A DNA stretch of 64,000 bases from the NCBI GenBank assembly GCA_050486205.1, contig JBJHCW010000001.1:248001-312000 (forward strand), given 5' to 3'. The stretch comes from PWQG01 sp050486205 (GTDB lineage Bacteria; Pseudomonadota; Gammaproteobacteria; Pseudomonadales; Pseudohongiellaceae). Position numbers and translations under genes: made by a program. Below, piece by piece: positions 27,806 through 36,101 of this stretch. A model generated the notes under the pieces. That model worked only from the letters and a program-made list of their open reading frames with translations, had not been told where the DNA came from and did not search any database. The number at the start of each line of letters is the position of its first letter. The first letter of the stretch is position 1.

Positions 27806-28708
27806 TCAGGGCTCCATTTCCACGTCAGCGGCGTCGGCGGGCACATCGTCCATTGTGAGGATGGGCAACTCTGCAAACGGCGACATTGGAATGTCATCCG
27901 TTACCACCATGACGTGACGGGTCCTGTCCACCTGTGCCAGCGGACGTGCCCGAATGATGGCAAACGGCTGGCCCGGATCGTGCCGTACATCACTGACTTC
28001 TGCCACTGGGTAGCCTTTCGGAAAGCGCTGACCCAGGCCCGAGCTCACCAGCAGGTCACCGGCAACAATATCCGCCGTGTCAGGCACAAACTCCAGCTCC
28101 AGTCCGGTGGATGTGCGACTGCCCCGGGCAATGGCTCGTTCGCCATTACGATTGACCTGCACCGGGGTACCGTGGCGGGAATCGATGATCAGCAGCACCC
28201 AGCTGGTAAACGGCAAGACTTCGACCACCTGCCCCATGATGCCATGGGCATCCAGCACTGCCTGGCCTTCCTCGATGCCGTTGTGGGCGCCACGGTTGAT
28301 CAGCACGCGGCGGGATCCCGGATCATTGGACACATTGATGATTTCGGCAGTCATGACCTGACCCTGGACATCCCGGGAGGCTTCCTGCAGTTCGCGTAGC
28401 AGTGTGTTTTCCGTGGTCAGGCTGGCGAGCAGTTGCAACTCACGCTGGGCGAACAGCAGCTGCTGGCGCAGTTCGGCGTTTTCCTCGATCAGATCCCGGT
28501 GCGAAACAAACACATCATCGATCCAGAATGAGGCGCGAGTGGGAATATCTGCAACCCAGTAGACCGGGGTGGTCAGATAGGCAAGGGCAAAACGGACACG
28601 ATCCAGATAGTCGTAACGATTATCGGCAAACATGACTGCTACCGAGAGCGCCACAAAAGCGGCCACCCGGTATTCCAGGGAAACACCTTTGATGAACAGG
28701 GTCTTGAT
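27806..28708 (-). CDS. mreC: Rod shape-determining protein MreC, apparent ATC start
   Basis: MreC links MreB to the periplasmic elongation machinery. The protein has an N-terminal membrane helix (VAAFVALSVAVMFAD), a coiled coil (about residues 70-110) and the beta-domain region with GQVVEVLPFTSWVLLIIDSR. The first standard start codon in frame is the GTG at 28666, which would place the membrane helix at residue 1. Upstream codons from 28708 read (I/M)KTLFIKGVSLEYR, closely matching the usual MreC start (MK-x-LF-x-x-G-x-SL). The first of these codons is ATC, with GAGG seven bases before it. I therefore give 300 residues with a non-standard start; 28666 is the conservative alternative. Confidence 0.85.
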   Translation of the reverse strand: MKTLFIKGVSLEYRVAAFVALSVAVMFADNRYDYLDRVRFALAYLTTPVYWVADIPTRASFWIDDVFVSHRDLIEENAELRQQLLFAQRELQLLASLTTENTLLRELQEASRDVQGQVMTAEIINVSNDPGSRRVLINRGAHNGIEEGQAVLDAHGIMGQVVEVLPFTSWVLLIIDSRHGTPVQVNRNGERAIARGSRTSTGLELEFVPDTADIVAGDLLVSSGLGQRFPKGYPVAEVSDVRHDPGQPFAIIRARPLAQVDRTRHVMVVTDDIPMSPFAELPILTMDDVPADAADVEMEP

Positions 28709-28759
28709 GGTACAACCTCGTTATGCCGGGTCTGTCAATCCAGTTCGGGTACGCCCGGG

Positions 28760-29800
28760 TTATTCCAGACTCAGGGCGTACAGGTCATTGCTGTCCATCA
28801 TCTCCATGGCTTTGCCGCCGCCTCGGGCGACACAGGTCAACGGATCGTCGGCCACAATCACCGGCAAACCGGTTTCCTCCGACAGCAGTTTATCCAGATC
28901 CTTCAGCAGCGCCCCACCACCGGTCAGCACCATGCCATTTTCGGCTATATCCGAGGCCAGTTCAGGCGGAGACTGCTCAAGGGCACTTTTGACCGCCTGG
29001 ACGATGGCCGACAGCGACTCCTGCAAGGCCTCCAGTATTTCATCGCTGTTCAACGTGAAACTTCTCGGCACACCTTCCGCCAGATTGCGGCCACGCACGT
29101 CAATTTCTCTCAGTACTCCTTCAGACCGGTAGGCACAACCGATTTCTTTCTTGATTCGCTCGGCTGTTGCGTCGCCGATAAGACTGCCATAGTTGCGACG
29201 CACATGCGTCACGATGGCTTCGTCAAAGCGGTCTCCACCAATACGAACCGACTCTGCATAAACCACACCATTCAGTGAAATGATGGCGATTTCAGTGGTA
29301 CCACCACCAATATCCACCACCATGGAGCCGTTGGCCTGATCTACCGGCAGGCCAGCGCCGATAGCTGCCGCCATGGGTTCCTCGATCAGACGCACCTCGC
29401 GTGCGCCGGCGCTGACCACCGATTCCCGGATGGCACGACGCTCGACCTGGGTGGATTTGCACGGCACACAGACCAGCACGCGCGGGCTGGGCGGAAAGAA
29501 ACTGGTCTCGTGCACCTTGCTGATGAAGTGCTGCAGCATTTTCTCGGTGACCTGGAAGTCTGCAATCACACCATCCTTGAGCGGCCGGATGGCAGTGATG
29601 TCGCCAGGCGTTCGGCCCAGCATACGTTTGGCATCGGCGCCAACCGCAGTCACGGTCTTCTGGCCATTGTGGTTGCGTATGGCAACCACAGAGGGCTCAT
29701 TCAGGACAATACCCTCGCCACGCACATAGATCAGCGTGTTGGCGGTACCCAGATCTATGGCCAGATCGTTGGAAAACATTCCCCGTATTTTCTTGAACAT
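28760..29800 (-). CDS. mreB: Rod shape-determining protein MreB
   Basis: A 346-residue bacterial actin that organises lateral wall synthesis. The N-terminus MFKKIRGMFSNDLAIDLGTA has the amphipathic membrane-binding helix and the phosphate-1 loop. VDIGGGTTEIAIISL is phosphate-2, and MVLTGGGALLKDLD is the adenosine-binding motif. Length equals that of E. coli MreB (347). It heads the mreBCD-maf-rng-yhdP run and is divergent from gatC; its promoter lies in the 385 bases between them. Confidence 0.98.
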   Translation of the reverse strand: MFKKIRGMFSNDLAIDLGTANTLIYVRGEGIVLNEPSVVAIRNHNGQKTVTAVGADAKRMLGRTPGDITAIRPLKDGVIADFQVTEKMLQHFISKVHETSFFPPSPRVLVCVPCKSTQVERRAIRESVVSAGAREVRLIEEPMAAAIGAGLPVDQANGSMVVDIGGGTTEIAIISLNGVVYAESVRIGGDRFDEAIVTHVRRNYGSLIGDATAERIKKEIGCAYRSEGVLREIDVRGRNLAEGVPRSFTLNSDEILEALQESLSAIVQAVKSALEQSPPELASDIAENGMVLTGGGALLKDLDKLLSEETGLPVIVADDPLTCVARGGGKAMEMMDSNDLYALSLE

Positions 29801-30185
29801 CGACTTTCTTATTCCTCAACTACTTCTTCAGGGTGGCTGTGGCAACCCGAGCCTCTGACTTCTGCTGCTGTACGTGGTCATGTGCCGGACAGGAAAATCC
29901 GGAATAACATCCACGCCTGCCCCGCCCATAATGCCCGAGGTTCAGTACAGCAAATCTTCGGAGAACGTTTGAAATCCCGGTGGGAACCGATGAACAAACC
30001 GGCCGGATCGGGCGGCACCTGCAAACTGTTGCCCAAAACCGGTCATAATCCCGTATAATCACGGCTCTCCAGCGAATAGATACGCACTCTAACAATGCAC
30101 GATAAATTGGGCAAGTATCATTTTTGCCGTCGCCTTTTTGCAAGTGGCACAATCGCAACCCCGACAAACTTCAGGGAGCCCTTTA
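29801..30185. other. Intergenic region between divergent mreB and gatC
   Basis: A 385-base region without a credible gene. It must hold the promoter of mreB on the minus strand (I see no strong match) and the gatC promoter described separately. Short ORFs cross it in both directions but have no start signal or recognisable product. No tRNA, repeat or riboswitch structure was evident. Confidence 0.7.
30029..30059 (+). promoter_or_regulatory. Candidate sigma-70 promoter of gatCAB
   Basis: A perfect -10 element TATAAT lies at 30054-30059. TTGCCC at 30029-30034 can serve as a -35 element with a rather long 19-base spacer. It is about 125 bases before the gatC ATG. Confidence 0.6.
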
Positions 30186-30473
30186 ATGGCTTTGGACAAC
30201 AAAGAAGTGGAAAAAATCGCACATCTTGCGCGATTGCAGATCAGTGAACAGGACAGCCAGGAAGTCACCCGCCGCATTGGCGATATTCTTGGCCTGATCG
30301 ACCAGATGCAGAGCGTGGACACCAGCACTGTCCGGCCGCTGTCCCACCCCTTTGATGCAAGCCAGCGTCTGCGCGAAGACATTGTCACCGAGTCCGATCA
30401 GCGCGAAGCGTTGCAGCGCATCGCACCGGCCACCGAAGATGGCCTGTATCTGGTGCCCAAGGTCATCGAATAA
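30186..30473 (+). CDS. gatC: Glutamyl/aspartyl-tRNA amidotransferase subunit C
   Basis: A 95-residue small subunit of the GatCAB amidotransferase, which forms Gln-tRNA(Gln) and/or Asn-tRNA(Asn) from mischarged precursors. Family motifs: KEVEKIAHLARLQISEQD at the start and RPLSHPFDASQRLREDIVTE near the middle. GatC wraps around GatA and stabilises it. The ATG at 30186 has GGGAG eight bases upstream. It is followed by gatA after 100 bases that contain a three-copy 12-base repeat. Confidence 0.96.
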   Translation: MALDNKEVEKIAHLARLQISEQDSQEVTRRIGDILGLIDQMQSVDTSTVRPLSHPFDASQRLREDIVTESDQREALQRIAPATEDGLYLVPKVIE

Positions 30474-30521
30474 TATGCAGCCGCGCGCGGCGTCAGCCGG
30501 CAGGGGCTCAACCAGATACTG

Positions 30522-30557
30522 ATTCAGACATCCATTCAGACACCCATTCAGACATCG
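30522..30557 (+). repeat. Three tandem 12-base repeats between gatC and gatA
   Basis: ATTCAGACATCC, ATTCAGACACCC and ATTCAGACATCG follow each other exactly from 30522 to 30557, 16 bases before the gatA start. They are nearly identical, so the duplication is recent. No coding or structural role is visible. Confidence 0.9.
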
Positions 30558-30573
30558 CAAAGGCCACAACCGC

Positions 30574-32022
30574 ATGTTAAGCAAAACCGCCGCCGAACTG
30601 GCAGCTGCTCTGGAGCGCCGCGAGATCTCCAGCGTGGAACTGACAGGGGAATACCTCACCCGTATCAAGGCACTGAACCCGGTGCTCAACGCCTACGTCA
30701 CCCTGACGGAAGAGCAGGCCCTTGCCCAGGCCAGGGCGGCGGATCAGCGCCGCATTGATGGCAAAGCCGGACCACTGACCGGCATTCCGTTGGCGCACAA
30801 GGATATTTTCTGCACCCGTGGCATTCGGACCAGTTGCGGTTCGAGAATGCTGGAAAACTTCATCTCACCCTACGACGCCACAGTCACCGAGCGTTTCGAA
30901 CAGGCCGGCGCAGTCACACTTGGCAAAACCAATATGGACGAATTTGCCATGGGTTCGTCAAACGAAACCAGCTACTTCGGCCCGGTGCGCAATCCCTGGG
31001 ACAGGCAGCGGGTACCGGGTGGTTCCTCTGGCGGTTCAGCTGCCGCAGTGGCTGCCGACCTTTGTGCCATGTCTACCGGCACCGACACCGGCGGCTCGAT
31101 CCGTCAACCCGCCTCCTTCTGTGGAGTCACTGGTTTCAAACCCGGCTACGGCCGCGTGTCACGATTCGGCATGATCGCCTTTGCCTCCAGCCTGGATCAG
31201 GCCGGACCCATCTGCAAAAGTGCCGAGGATGCCGCACTGATGATGAACGTGATGGCAGGCGGCGACCCGAGAGACTCAACCTGCCTGGATCTGCCTGCCG
31301 AGGATTTTACTGCTCAACTGCGGCAACCACTTGAAGGTCTGCGCATCGGCGTGCCCAAACAACACTTTGCCGAAGGCCTGGCGGCTGGTGTGGAAGCTGC
31401 GATCCAGGAAGCTTTCCGGGTCTACGAGAAACTCGGTGCCACCCTGGTGGATATTGATCTGCCGCACAACCATCTGTCTGTGCCGGCCTACTATGTGATC
31501 GCTCCGGCCGAGGCATCGGCCAATCTTTCCCGCTACGACGGCGTGCGCTACGGTCACCGCTGCGAAAATCCGATGAACCTGGAAGACATGTACAAACGCT
31601 CGCGCAGTGAAGGTTTCGGCGACGAGGTCAAGCGCCGGATCCTGGTCGGCACCTATGCCCTGTCAGCCGGTTACTACGACGCCTACTATCTGAAGGCGCA
31701 GAAAATCCGGCGGCTGATCAAGCAGGACTTTGACCGTGCTTTCGAGCAGGTAGACGTGATCATGGGGCCCACCAGCCCTCACTGTGCCTTCCGGATCGGA
31801 GAGAAGAACGATGATCCGGTCACCATGTACCTTGAGGACATCTACACCATCGCGGTCAACCTGGCAGGTCTGCCCGGCATCTCCATACCGGCCGGCCAGC
31901 ATGAAGGGCTGCCAACAGGATTGCAGATCGTCGGTTCAGATCTGGCCGAAGCACGCATTCTCAACGTGGCACATCAGTTCCAGTGCAACACTGACTGGCA
32001 CAAACAGCGACCGGAGATCTGA
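30574..32022 (+). CDS. gatA: Glutamyl/aspartyl-tRNA amidotransferase subunit A
   Basis: A 482-residue amidase-signature subunit that hydrolyses glutamine and channels ammonia to GatB. The Ser-cisSer-Lys triad is intact: the lysine in IPLAHKDIFCTRG and the serines in VPGGSSGGSAAAVAADLC with TDTGGSIRQPA. KTNMDEFAMGSSNETSYFG is the other conserved block. Length matches the family (about 480-485). It is followed directly by gatB, whose ATG comes two bases after the gatA stop codon. Confidence 0.98.
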   Translation: MLSKTAAELAAALERREISSVELTGEYLTRIKALNPVLNAYVTLTEEQALAQARAADQRRIDGKAGPLTGIPLAHKDIFCTRGIRTSCGSRMLENFISPYDATVTERFEQAGAVTLGKTNMDEFAMGSSNETSYFGPVRNPWDRQRVPGGSSGGSAAAVAADLCAMSTGTDTGGSIRQPASFCGVTGFKPGYGRVSRFGMIAFASSLDQAGPICKSAEDAALMMNVMAGGDPRDSTCLDLPAEDFTAQLRQPLEGLRIGVPKQHFAEGLAAGVEAAIQEAFRVYEKLGATLVDIDLPHNHLSVPAYYVIAPAEASANLSRYDGVRYGHRCENPMNLEDMYKRSRSEGFGDEVKRRILVGTYALSAGYYDAYYLKAQKIRRLIKQDFDRAFEQVDVIMGPTSPHCAFRIGEKNDDPVTMYLEDIYTIAVNLAGLPGISIPAGQHEGLPTGLQIVGSDLAEARILNVAHQFQCNTDWHKQRPEI

Positions 32023-32023
32023 A

Positions 32024-33457
32024 ATGAGTTGGGAAACCGTCATCGGGCTGGAAGTGCACGTACAACTGGCCACCAAAAGCAAACTGTTTTCCGGCAGCAG
32101 CACCGCCTTTGGTGCCGCGCCGAACACCCAGGCAAACATCTATGACCTGGCACTGCCCGGCACTTTGCCGGTGCTCAACGGCGCGGCTCTGCGAATGGCA
32201 GTACTGTTCGGGCTGTCAGTAGACGCAGAGATCGGGAAATATTCCGTTTTTGACCGGAAGAACTACTTCTACCCGGACCTGCCAAAGGGTTATCAGGTCA
32301 GCCAGCTTGACCACCCGACTGTTGGCAAGGGGTCGCTCACCATCACGCTGGAAGACGGCAGTGAAAAAGTCATCGGCATCACACGGGCACACATGGAAGA
32401 GGACGCCGGCAAGTCGCTGCACGAAGACTACCATGGTCAAAGCGGCATCGACCTGAACAGGGCAGGCACACCACTGCTTGAAATTGTATCGGAGCCGGAT
32501 CTTCGCAGCGCCAAGGAAGCGGTGGCTTACCTGAAGAAACTGCATTCGATTGTACTGTATCTCGGCATCTCCGACGGCAACATGGCACAAGGCTCCATGC
32601 GCTGTGACGCCAATGTATCAGTTCGTCGCAAGGGCGACACCGAGCTTGGTACTCGCACGGAAATCAAGAACATCAACTCTTTCCGCTTTGTGGAGAAAGC
32701 CATCAACCATGAGGTGGAACGTCAGATCGAGCTGATTGAGGACGGCGCACGTGTTGTGCAGGAAACCCGGCTCTACGATGCAGATCGCAATGAAACCCGT
32801 TCCATGCGAAGCAAGGAAGTGGCCAACGACTACCGCTACTTCCCGGAACCGGATCTGCTGCCTGTGATCATAGATGACGCCTATATCGACGCTGTCAGAA
32901 AGACACTGCCGGAGCTGCCTGACCCCAAGAAACTGCGCTTTGTTGAACAATATGGCCTCAGCGCGTACGATGCCGGCGTTCTGGCAAGTGATCGGCAACT
33001 GGCCGACTATTTTGAAACCGTCACCAGTCGTTGCAATGATGCCAAGCTGTCAGCCAACTGGGTCACCGTGGATTTGCTGGCCGTGTTGAACAAACGGGGC
33101 GTGGGAATCGCAGAGTCCCCGGTCCGTGCTGAGCAGCTTGGTGACCTGATCACAAGAATCAAGGACAACACCATTTCAGGGAAAATCGCCAAGACCGTAT
33201 TTGAACATATGGTAGAAACCGGCGGTGAGGTGGACAGCATCATCGAACAGAAGGGCTTGAAGCAGGTAACCGACACCGGCGCCATCGAGAAGATGATCGA
33301 TGAGGTGATCGCCGCCAATCCCGAGCAGGTACAACAGTACCGCGAAGGCAAGGACAAGGTATTCGGCTTTTTTGTCGGCCAGTGCATGAAAGCATCAAAA
33401 GGCAAGGCCAATCCAGCACAGGTCAATGCGCTGCTGAAACAGAAACTTCAGGGATAA
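32024..33457 (+). CDS. gatB: Aspartyl/glutamyl-tRNA amidotransferase subunit B
   Basis: A 477-residue kinase/transamidase subunit which phosphorylates the tRNA-bound Asp/Glu and transfers ammonia from GatA. It starts MSWETVIGLEVHVQLATKSK and has the Mg/ATP-site block GIDLNRAGTPLLEIVSEPD and QGSMRCDANVSVR. The C-terminal YqeY-like tail (NPEQVQQYREGKDKVFGFFV) binds tRNA. The ATG at 32024 has GGAG eight bases upstream, inside the end of gatA. A frame extending to 31784 is only an alternate reading of gatA DNA. Confidence 0.98.
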   Translation: MSWETVIGLEVHVQLATKSKLFSGSSTAFGAAPNTQANIYDLALPGTLPVLNGAALRMAVLFGLSVDAEIGKYSVFDRKNYFYPDLPKGYQVSQLDHPTVGKGSLTITLEDGSEKVIGITRAHMEEDAGKSLHEDYHGQSGIDLNRAGTPLLEIVSEPDLRSAKEAVAYLKKLHSIVLYLGISDGNMAQGSMRCDANVSVRRKGDTELGTRTEIKNINSFRFVEKAINHEVERQIELIEDGARVVQETRLYDADRNETRSMRSKEVANDYRYFPEPDLLPVIIDDAYIDAVRKTLPELPDPKKLRFVEQYGLSAYDAGVLASDRQLADYFETVTSRCNDAKLSANWVTVDLLAVLNKRGVGIAESPVRAEQLGDLITRIKDNTISGKIAKTVFEHMVETGGEVDSIIEQKGLKQVTDTGAIEKMIDEVIAANPEQVQQYREGKDKVFGFFVGQCMKASKGKANPAQVNALLKQKLQG

Positions 33458-33478
33458 GATCAGGACACAGACCGACTT

Positions 33479-33814
33479 ATGGCAACAGAAACCAAAAAAT
33501 CCGGCAAGGACAGAATCCAGCCGGCAACCCGCAATGAACAATGGAGTGACGAGCGTATCAAGACGTTTCTGTCACTGGAGCCGCCCGAGGGCGTGCCCGC
33601 GGATTATCACATCCTGGTCAAGGCATATCGCGGCATGCTGCCGGAAATGTTCGAGCGCTTTGTGGTGTTTTTCGTGGAGGATGGACGCGACGTCAACAGC
33701 CGTCTTCCCGACGGCAGTACCGTGCTGGATCATCTCAGTCGCCACCGTCGCGCCGGGCCCTACATTGCGGCGCTGGAAAACGCCGGCGCGGTGCGCGGTG
33801 GTTCCGGGAACTGA
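33479..33814 (+). CDS. PA4642-family protein
   Basis: A 111-residue cytoplasmic protein of unknown function. The segment DERIKTFLSLEPPEGVPADYHILVKAYRG and the ending DGSTVLDHLSRHRRAGPYI match the family named after Pseudomonas aeruginosa PA4642. The second half resembles a single ankyrin-like unit (DVNSRLPDGSTVLDHLSRH). It follows gatB by 21 bases and could be read from the same message. It is convergent with rhlB. Confidence 0.8.
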   Translation: MATETKKSGKDRIQPATRNEQWSDERIKTFLSLEPPEGVPADYHILVKAYRGMLPEMFERFVVFFVEDGRDVNSRLPDGSTVLDHLSRHRRAGPYIAALENAGAVRGGSGN

Positions 33815-33844
33815 GCCGCCAGAAGGATACCGGGCAAACCGGCA

Positions 33845-35257
33845 TCAGCGCCGGGGGCGCGACGATGCCCCCTTGGGACGTGCACCACTGCGTCCACCGG
33901 GGCGGGCAGCAGGCTTGAAACGTGAGGCTCTGGTGAAAGCCGGTGGCTCGACGAGCAGGCTCTCATCAGGATGCACACAGGGCAGCTTCATGCCCAGTTT
34001 TTCCTCAATGGCCGGCAGCAGGAAAGAGTCTTCTTCACAGGCAAAGCTGATGGAGATGCCCAACGCGCTTCCGCGTCCGGTGCGCCCGATCCGGTGCACG
34101 TAATCATCGGACTCTTCCGGCAGTGTGTAGTTGATCACGTGGGTCACACTGTCAATATGTAATCCCCGTCCCGCCACATCGGTGGCTACCAGCACGCGCA
34201 GCTGACCGTCCCTGAAAGCCTCCAGGGTCTGAACCCGTTTGTTCTGCGCCACCTCGCCAGACAACATGCCGCAGTCAATGCCATTACGATAGAGATTGTC
34301 AGCCAGCTTGCGTACCTGATCGCGACGATTGCTGAAGACAATCACCTTGCTGGCGGCATCGGTGGAAACTATATTGTACAGCAGCTTGTATTTGTCATCG
34401 GTGGTGACCAGATAGACAATCTGTTCAACCGAGTCGGTGGCCACTTTTTCCGGTTCCACCTGTACGATCAGCGGATCCATCGCCCAGCGCCCGGCAAGCT
34501 CCATGATCTCGGGAGTAAAAGTGGCACTGAACAGCAGCGTCTGGCGACATTCCTTGTCCGGTGCGCGGCCAACAATACGACGCACCTGCGGAATGAATCC
34601 CATGTCCAGCATACGGTCGGCTTCATCAATAACCAGGTGTTCAATCAGGCCCAGATAGATGTGTTCACTCTGCACAAAATCAAGCAGCCGCCCCGGCGTG
34701 GCCACCACAATGTCAACCGGCCGGCTGTTAACCGCACGTAGCTGCTTCTGGTAGTCTTCACCGCCAACCAGGGTAACGGTGTGCAGATCGGTGTATTTGC
34801 CAAGGTCACGGGCGTCGTTGGCAATCTGAATGGCCAGCTCACGTGTTGGTGCAATAATCAGGCCTCGAGGCTCGCCCACATATCGCTGTTCGCTGACAGG
34901 GTTTTTCAGCATATCGTTGATCAGGGTGATCAGGAATGCTGCTGTCTTGCCGGTGCCGGTCTGGGCGCGACCGGTCATGTCATGCCCTTCAAGGGTGTAC
35001 TTCAGGCTCTGCGCCTGGATGGGTGTGCAATAGGCAAAACCAAGGTCAGCGATGGCACGCTGCAGGGGTTCCACCAGATCGAATCGGGAAAAAGGCACCT
35101 TGTCCTGTGCAGCCTTGTCCTGTGCAGCCTTGTCCTGTGCAACTTCGCCGTGCCCTGCCTTGTGCTCAGCCTCTTCCGCAGGGACCCCTTGAGTGTCCTG
35201 GCTGGTGTCCTGGCTGGTGTCCTGGCCAGTGTCCTGATTAGTGTCCTGATCTTGCAT
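33845..35257 (-). CDS. rhlB: DEAD-box RNA helicase RhlB
   Basis: A 470-residue ATP-dependent RNA helicase. Motifs in order: Q motif (CTPIQAQSLKYTL), AQTGTGKTAAF, PTRELA, TPGRLLDF, VIDEADRM (DEAD), SATF, and YVHRIGRTGR. The SFACEEDSFLLPAIEEKLG ending matches RhlB, which acts with the RNA degradosome. The C-terminal tail is Arg/Gly/Pro-rich. The first 55 residues are unusual low-complexity repeats: five QDT-type four-residue units and three AQDKA-type units, encoded by exact 12- and 15-base tandem repeats. Without them the protein is of normal RhlB length. Confidence 0.93.
   Translation of the reverse strand: MQDQDTNQDTGQDTSQDTSQDTQGVPAEEAEHKAGHGEVAQDKAAQDKAAQDKVPFSRFDLVEPLQRAIADLGFAYCTPIQAQSLKYTLEGHDMTGRAQTGTGKTAAFLITLINDMLKNPVSEQRYVGEPRGLIIAPTRELAIQIANDARDLGKYTDLHTVTLVGGEDYQKQLRAVNSRPVDIVVATPGRLLDFVQSEHIYLGLIEHLVIDEADRMLDMGFIPQVRRIVGRAPDKECRQTLLFSATFTPEIMELAGRWAMDPLIVQVEPEKVATDSVEQIVYLVTTDDKYKLLYNIVSTDAASKVIVFSNRRDQVRKLADNLYRNGIDCGMLSGEVAQNKRVQTLEAFRDGQLRVLVATDVAGRGLHIDSVTHVINYTLPEESDDYVHRIGRTGRGSALGISISFACEEDSFLLPAIEEKLGMKLPCVHPDESLLVEPPAFTRASRFKPAARPGGRSGARPKGASSRPRR
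35099..35143 (-). repeat. Three 15-base tandem repeats in rhlB
   Basis: CTTGTCCTGTGCAGC occurs three times in a row (the last copy with one change), encoding three QDKAA units in the RhlB N-terminal extension. Confidence 0.92.
35193..35252 (-). repeat. Five 12-base tandem repeats in rhlB
   Basis: Five consecutive units beginning GTGTCCTG (GTGTCCTGGCTG twice, then three variants) encode the QDT-x repeats at the very N-terminus of RhlB. Confidence 0.92.
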
Positions 35258-35342
35258 AATTCTCTCTCATAGGAAGGCGCAGGCATCATATCGCCGACCT
35301 GCAGTAACATCAATACTGCCCATCACGGCAAATCTGGCTGCT

Positions 35343-36101
35343 TCATGGGCTGAGCGGACTACCACACACCTTGCAGGTCGGGTCACGTCGCAGCTTGAGA
35401 TCACGCCAGCGCATGCTCATCGCATCCAGCAGCAGCAACCTGCCAGCCAGGCTGCGACCGACGCCGGCGAGCAGTTTGATTGCCTCCATGGCCTGGACCG
35501 CACCTATGATACCGACCAGCGGCGCCATCACGCCGTTTCGGGTGCAGCTCATGTCCTCGTTGTCGCCGTTGCCGTACAGGCATTGATAACACGGGCTTTG
35601 TGGATCACGCGGATCGAACACACTGACCTGGCCTTCCATGCGGATGGCGGCACCGGAGACCAGGGGTATTCGCTCGTTGACACACACACGATTGATGGCA
35701 AATCGCGTGCCGAAATTGTCACTGGCGTCAATGACAAGGTCCACATTGCCAGCCATCAGTTCAGTCATGGCGGTCTCGTCCAGTCGCGCGTTGATTGGCA
35801 CCACGTCAACATCGCTGTTCATGCCCAGCAGGCGCCGCTGGGCCGAGATGACCTTGGCGGTGCCCACATCACTCTCACCGTGCAGAATCTGGCGCTGCAG
35901 GTTGCTCAGATCCACCACATCATCATCGGCGATGATCAGTTTGCCCACGCCGGCAGCAGCCAGGTACAGCGCCACCGGGCTACCCAGGCCACCGGCCCCG
36001 AGCACCAGCACAGTGGAAGCCAGCAGTCGCTGCTGCCCTGCCACATCCAGCTGCGGCAACATGATCTGCCGGCTGTAGCGCAGTAACTGTTCGTCATGCA
36101 T
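35343..36101 (-). CDS. moeB: Molybdopterin-synthase adenylyltransferase / ThiF-family E1-like enzyme
   Basis: A 252-residue E1-like adenylyltransferase. It opens MHDEQLLRYSRQIMLPQLDV and has the nucleotide motif VLGAGGLGSPVALYLAAAGV, the DNFGTRF Asp and paired zinc cysteines (CYQCLYG and CKVCGSP). It activates the C-terminal glycine of a sulfur carrier such as MoaD or ThiS. The prfA-prmC-moeB order is usual in gammaproteobacteria and favours MoeB, but ThiF cannot be excluded from sequence alone. The ATG at 36101 overlaps the prmC stop by eight bases. Confidence 0.88.
   Translation of the reverse strand: MHDEQLLRYSRQIMLPQLDVAGQQRLLASTVLVLGAGGLGSPVALYLAAAGVGKLIIADDDVVDLSNLQRQILHGESDVGTAKVISAQRRLLGMNSDVDVVPINARLDETAMTELMAGNVDLVIDASDNFGTRFAINRVCVNERIPLVSGAAIRMEGQVSVFDPRDPQSPCYQCLYGNGDNEDMSCTRNGVMAPLVGIIGAVQAMEAIKLLAGVGRSLAGRLLLLDAMSMRWRDLKLRRDPTCKVCGSPLSP

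Noticed and set aside
30522..30557. Short repeats considered as a CRISPR array
   Set aside because: Units are 12 bases, directly adjacent with no spacers, and no cas gene is in the window. The same applies to the rhlB repeats.
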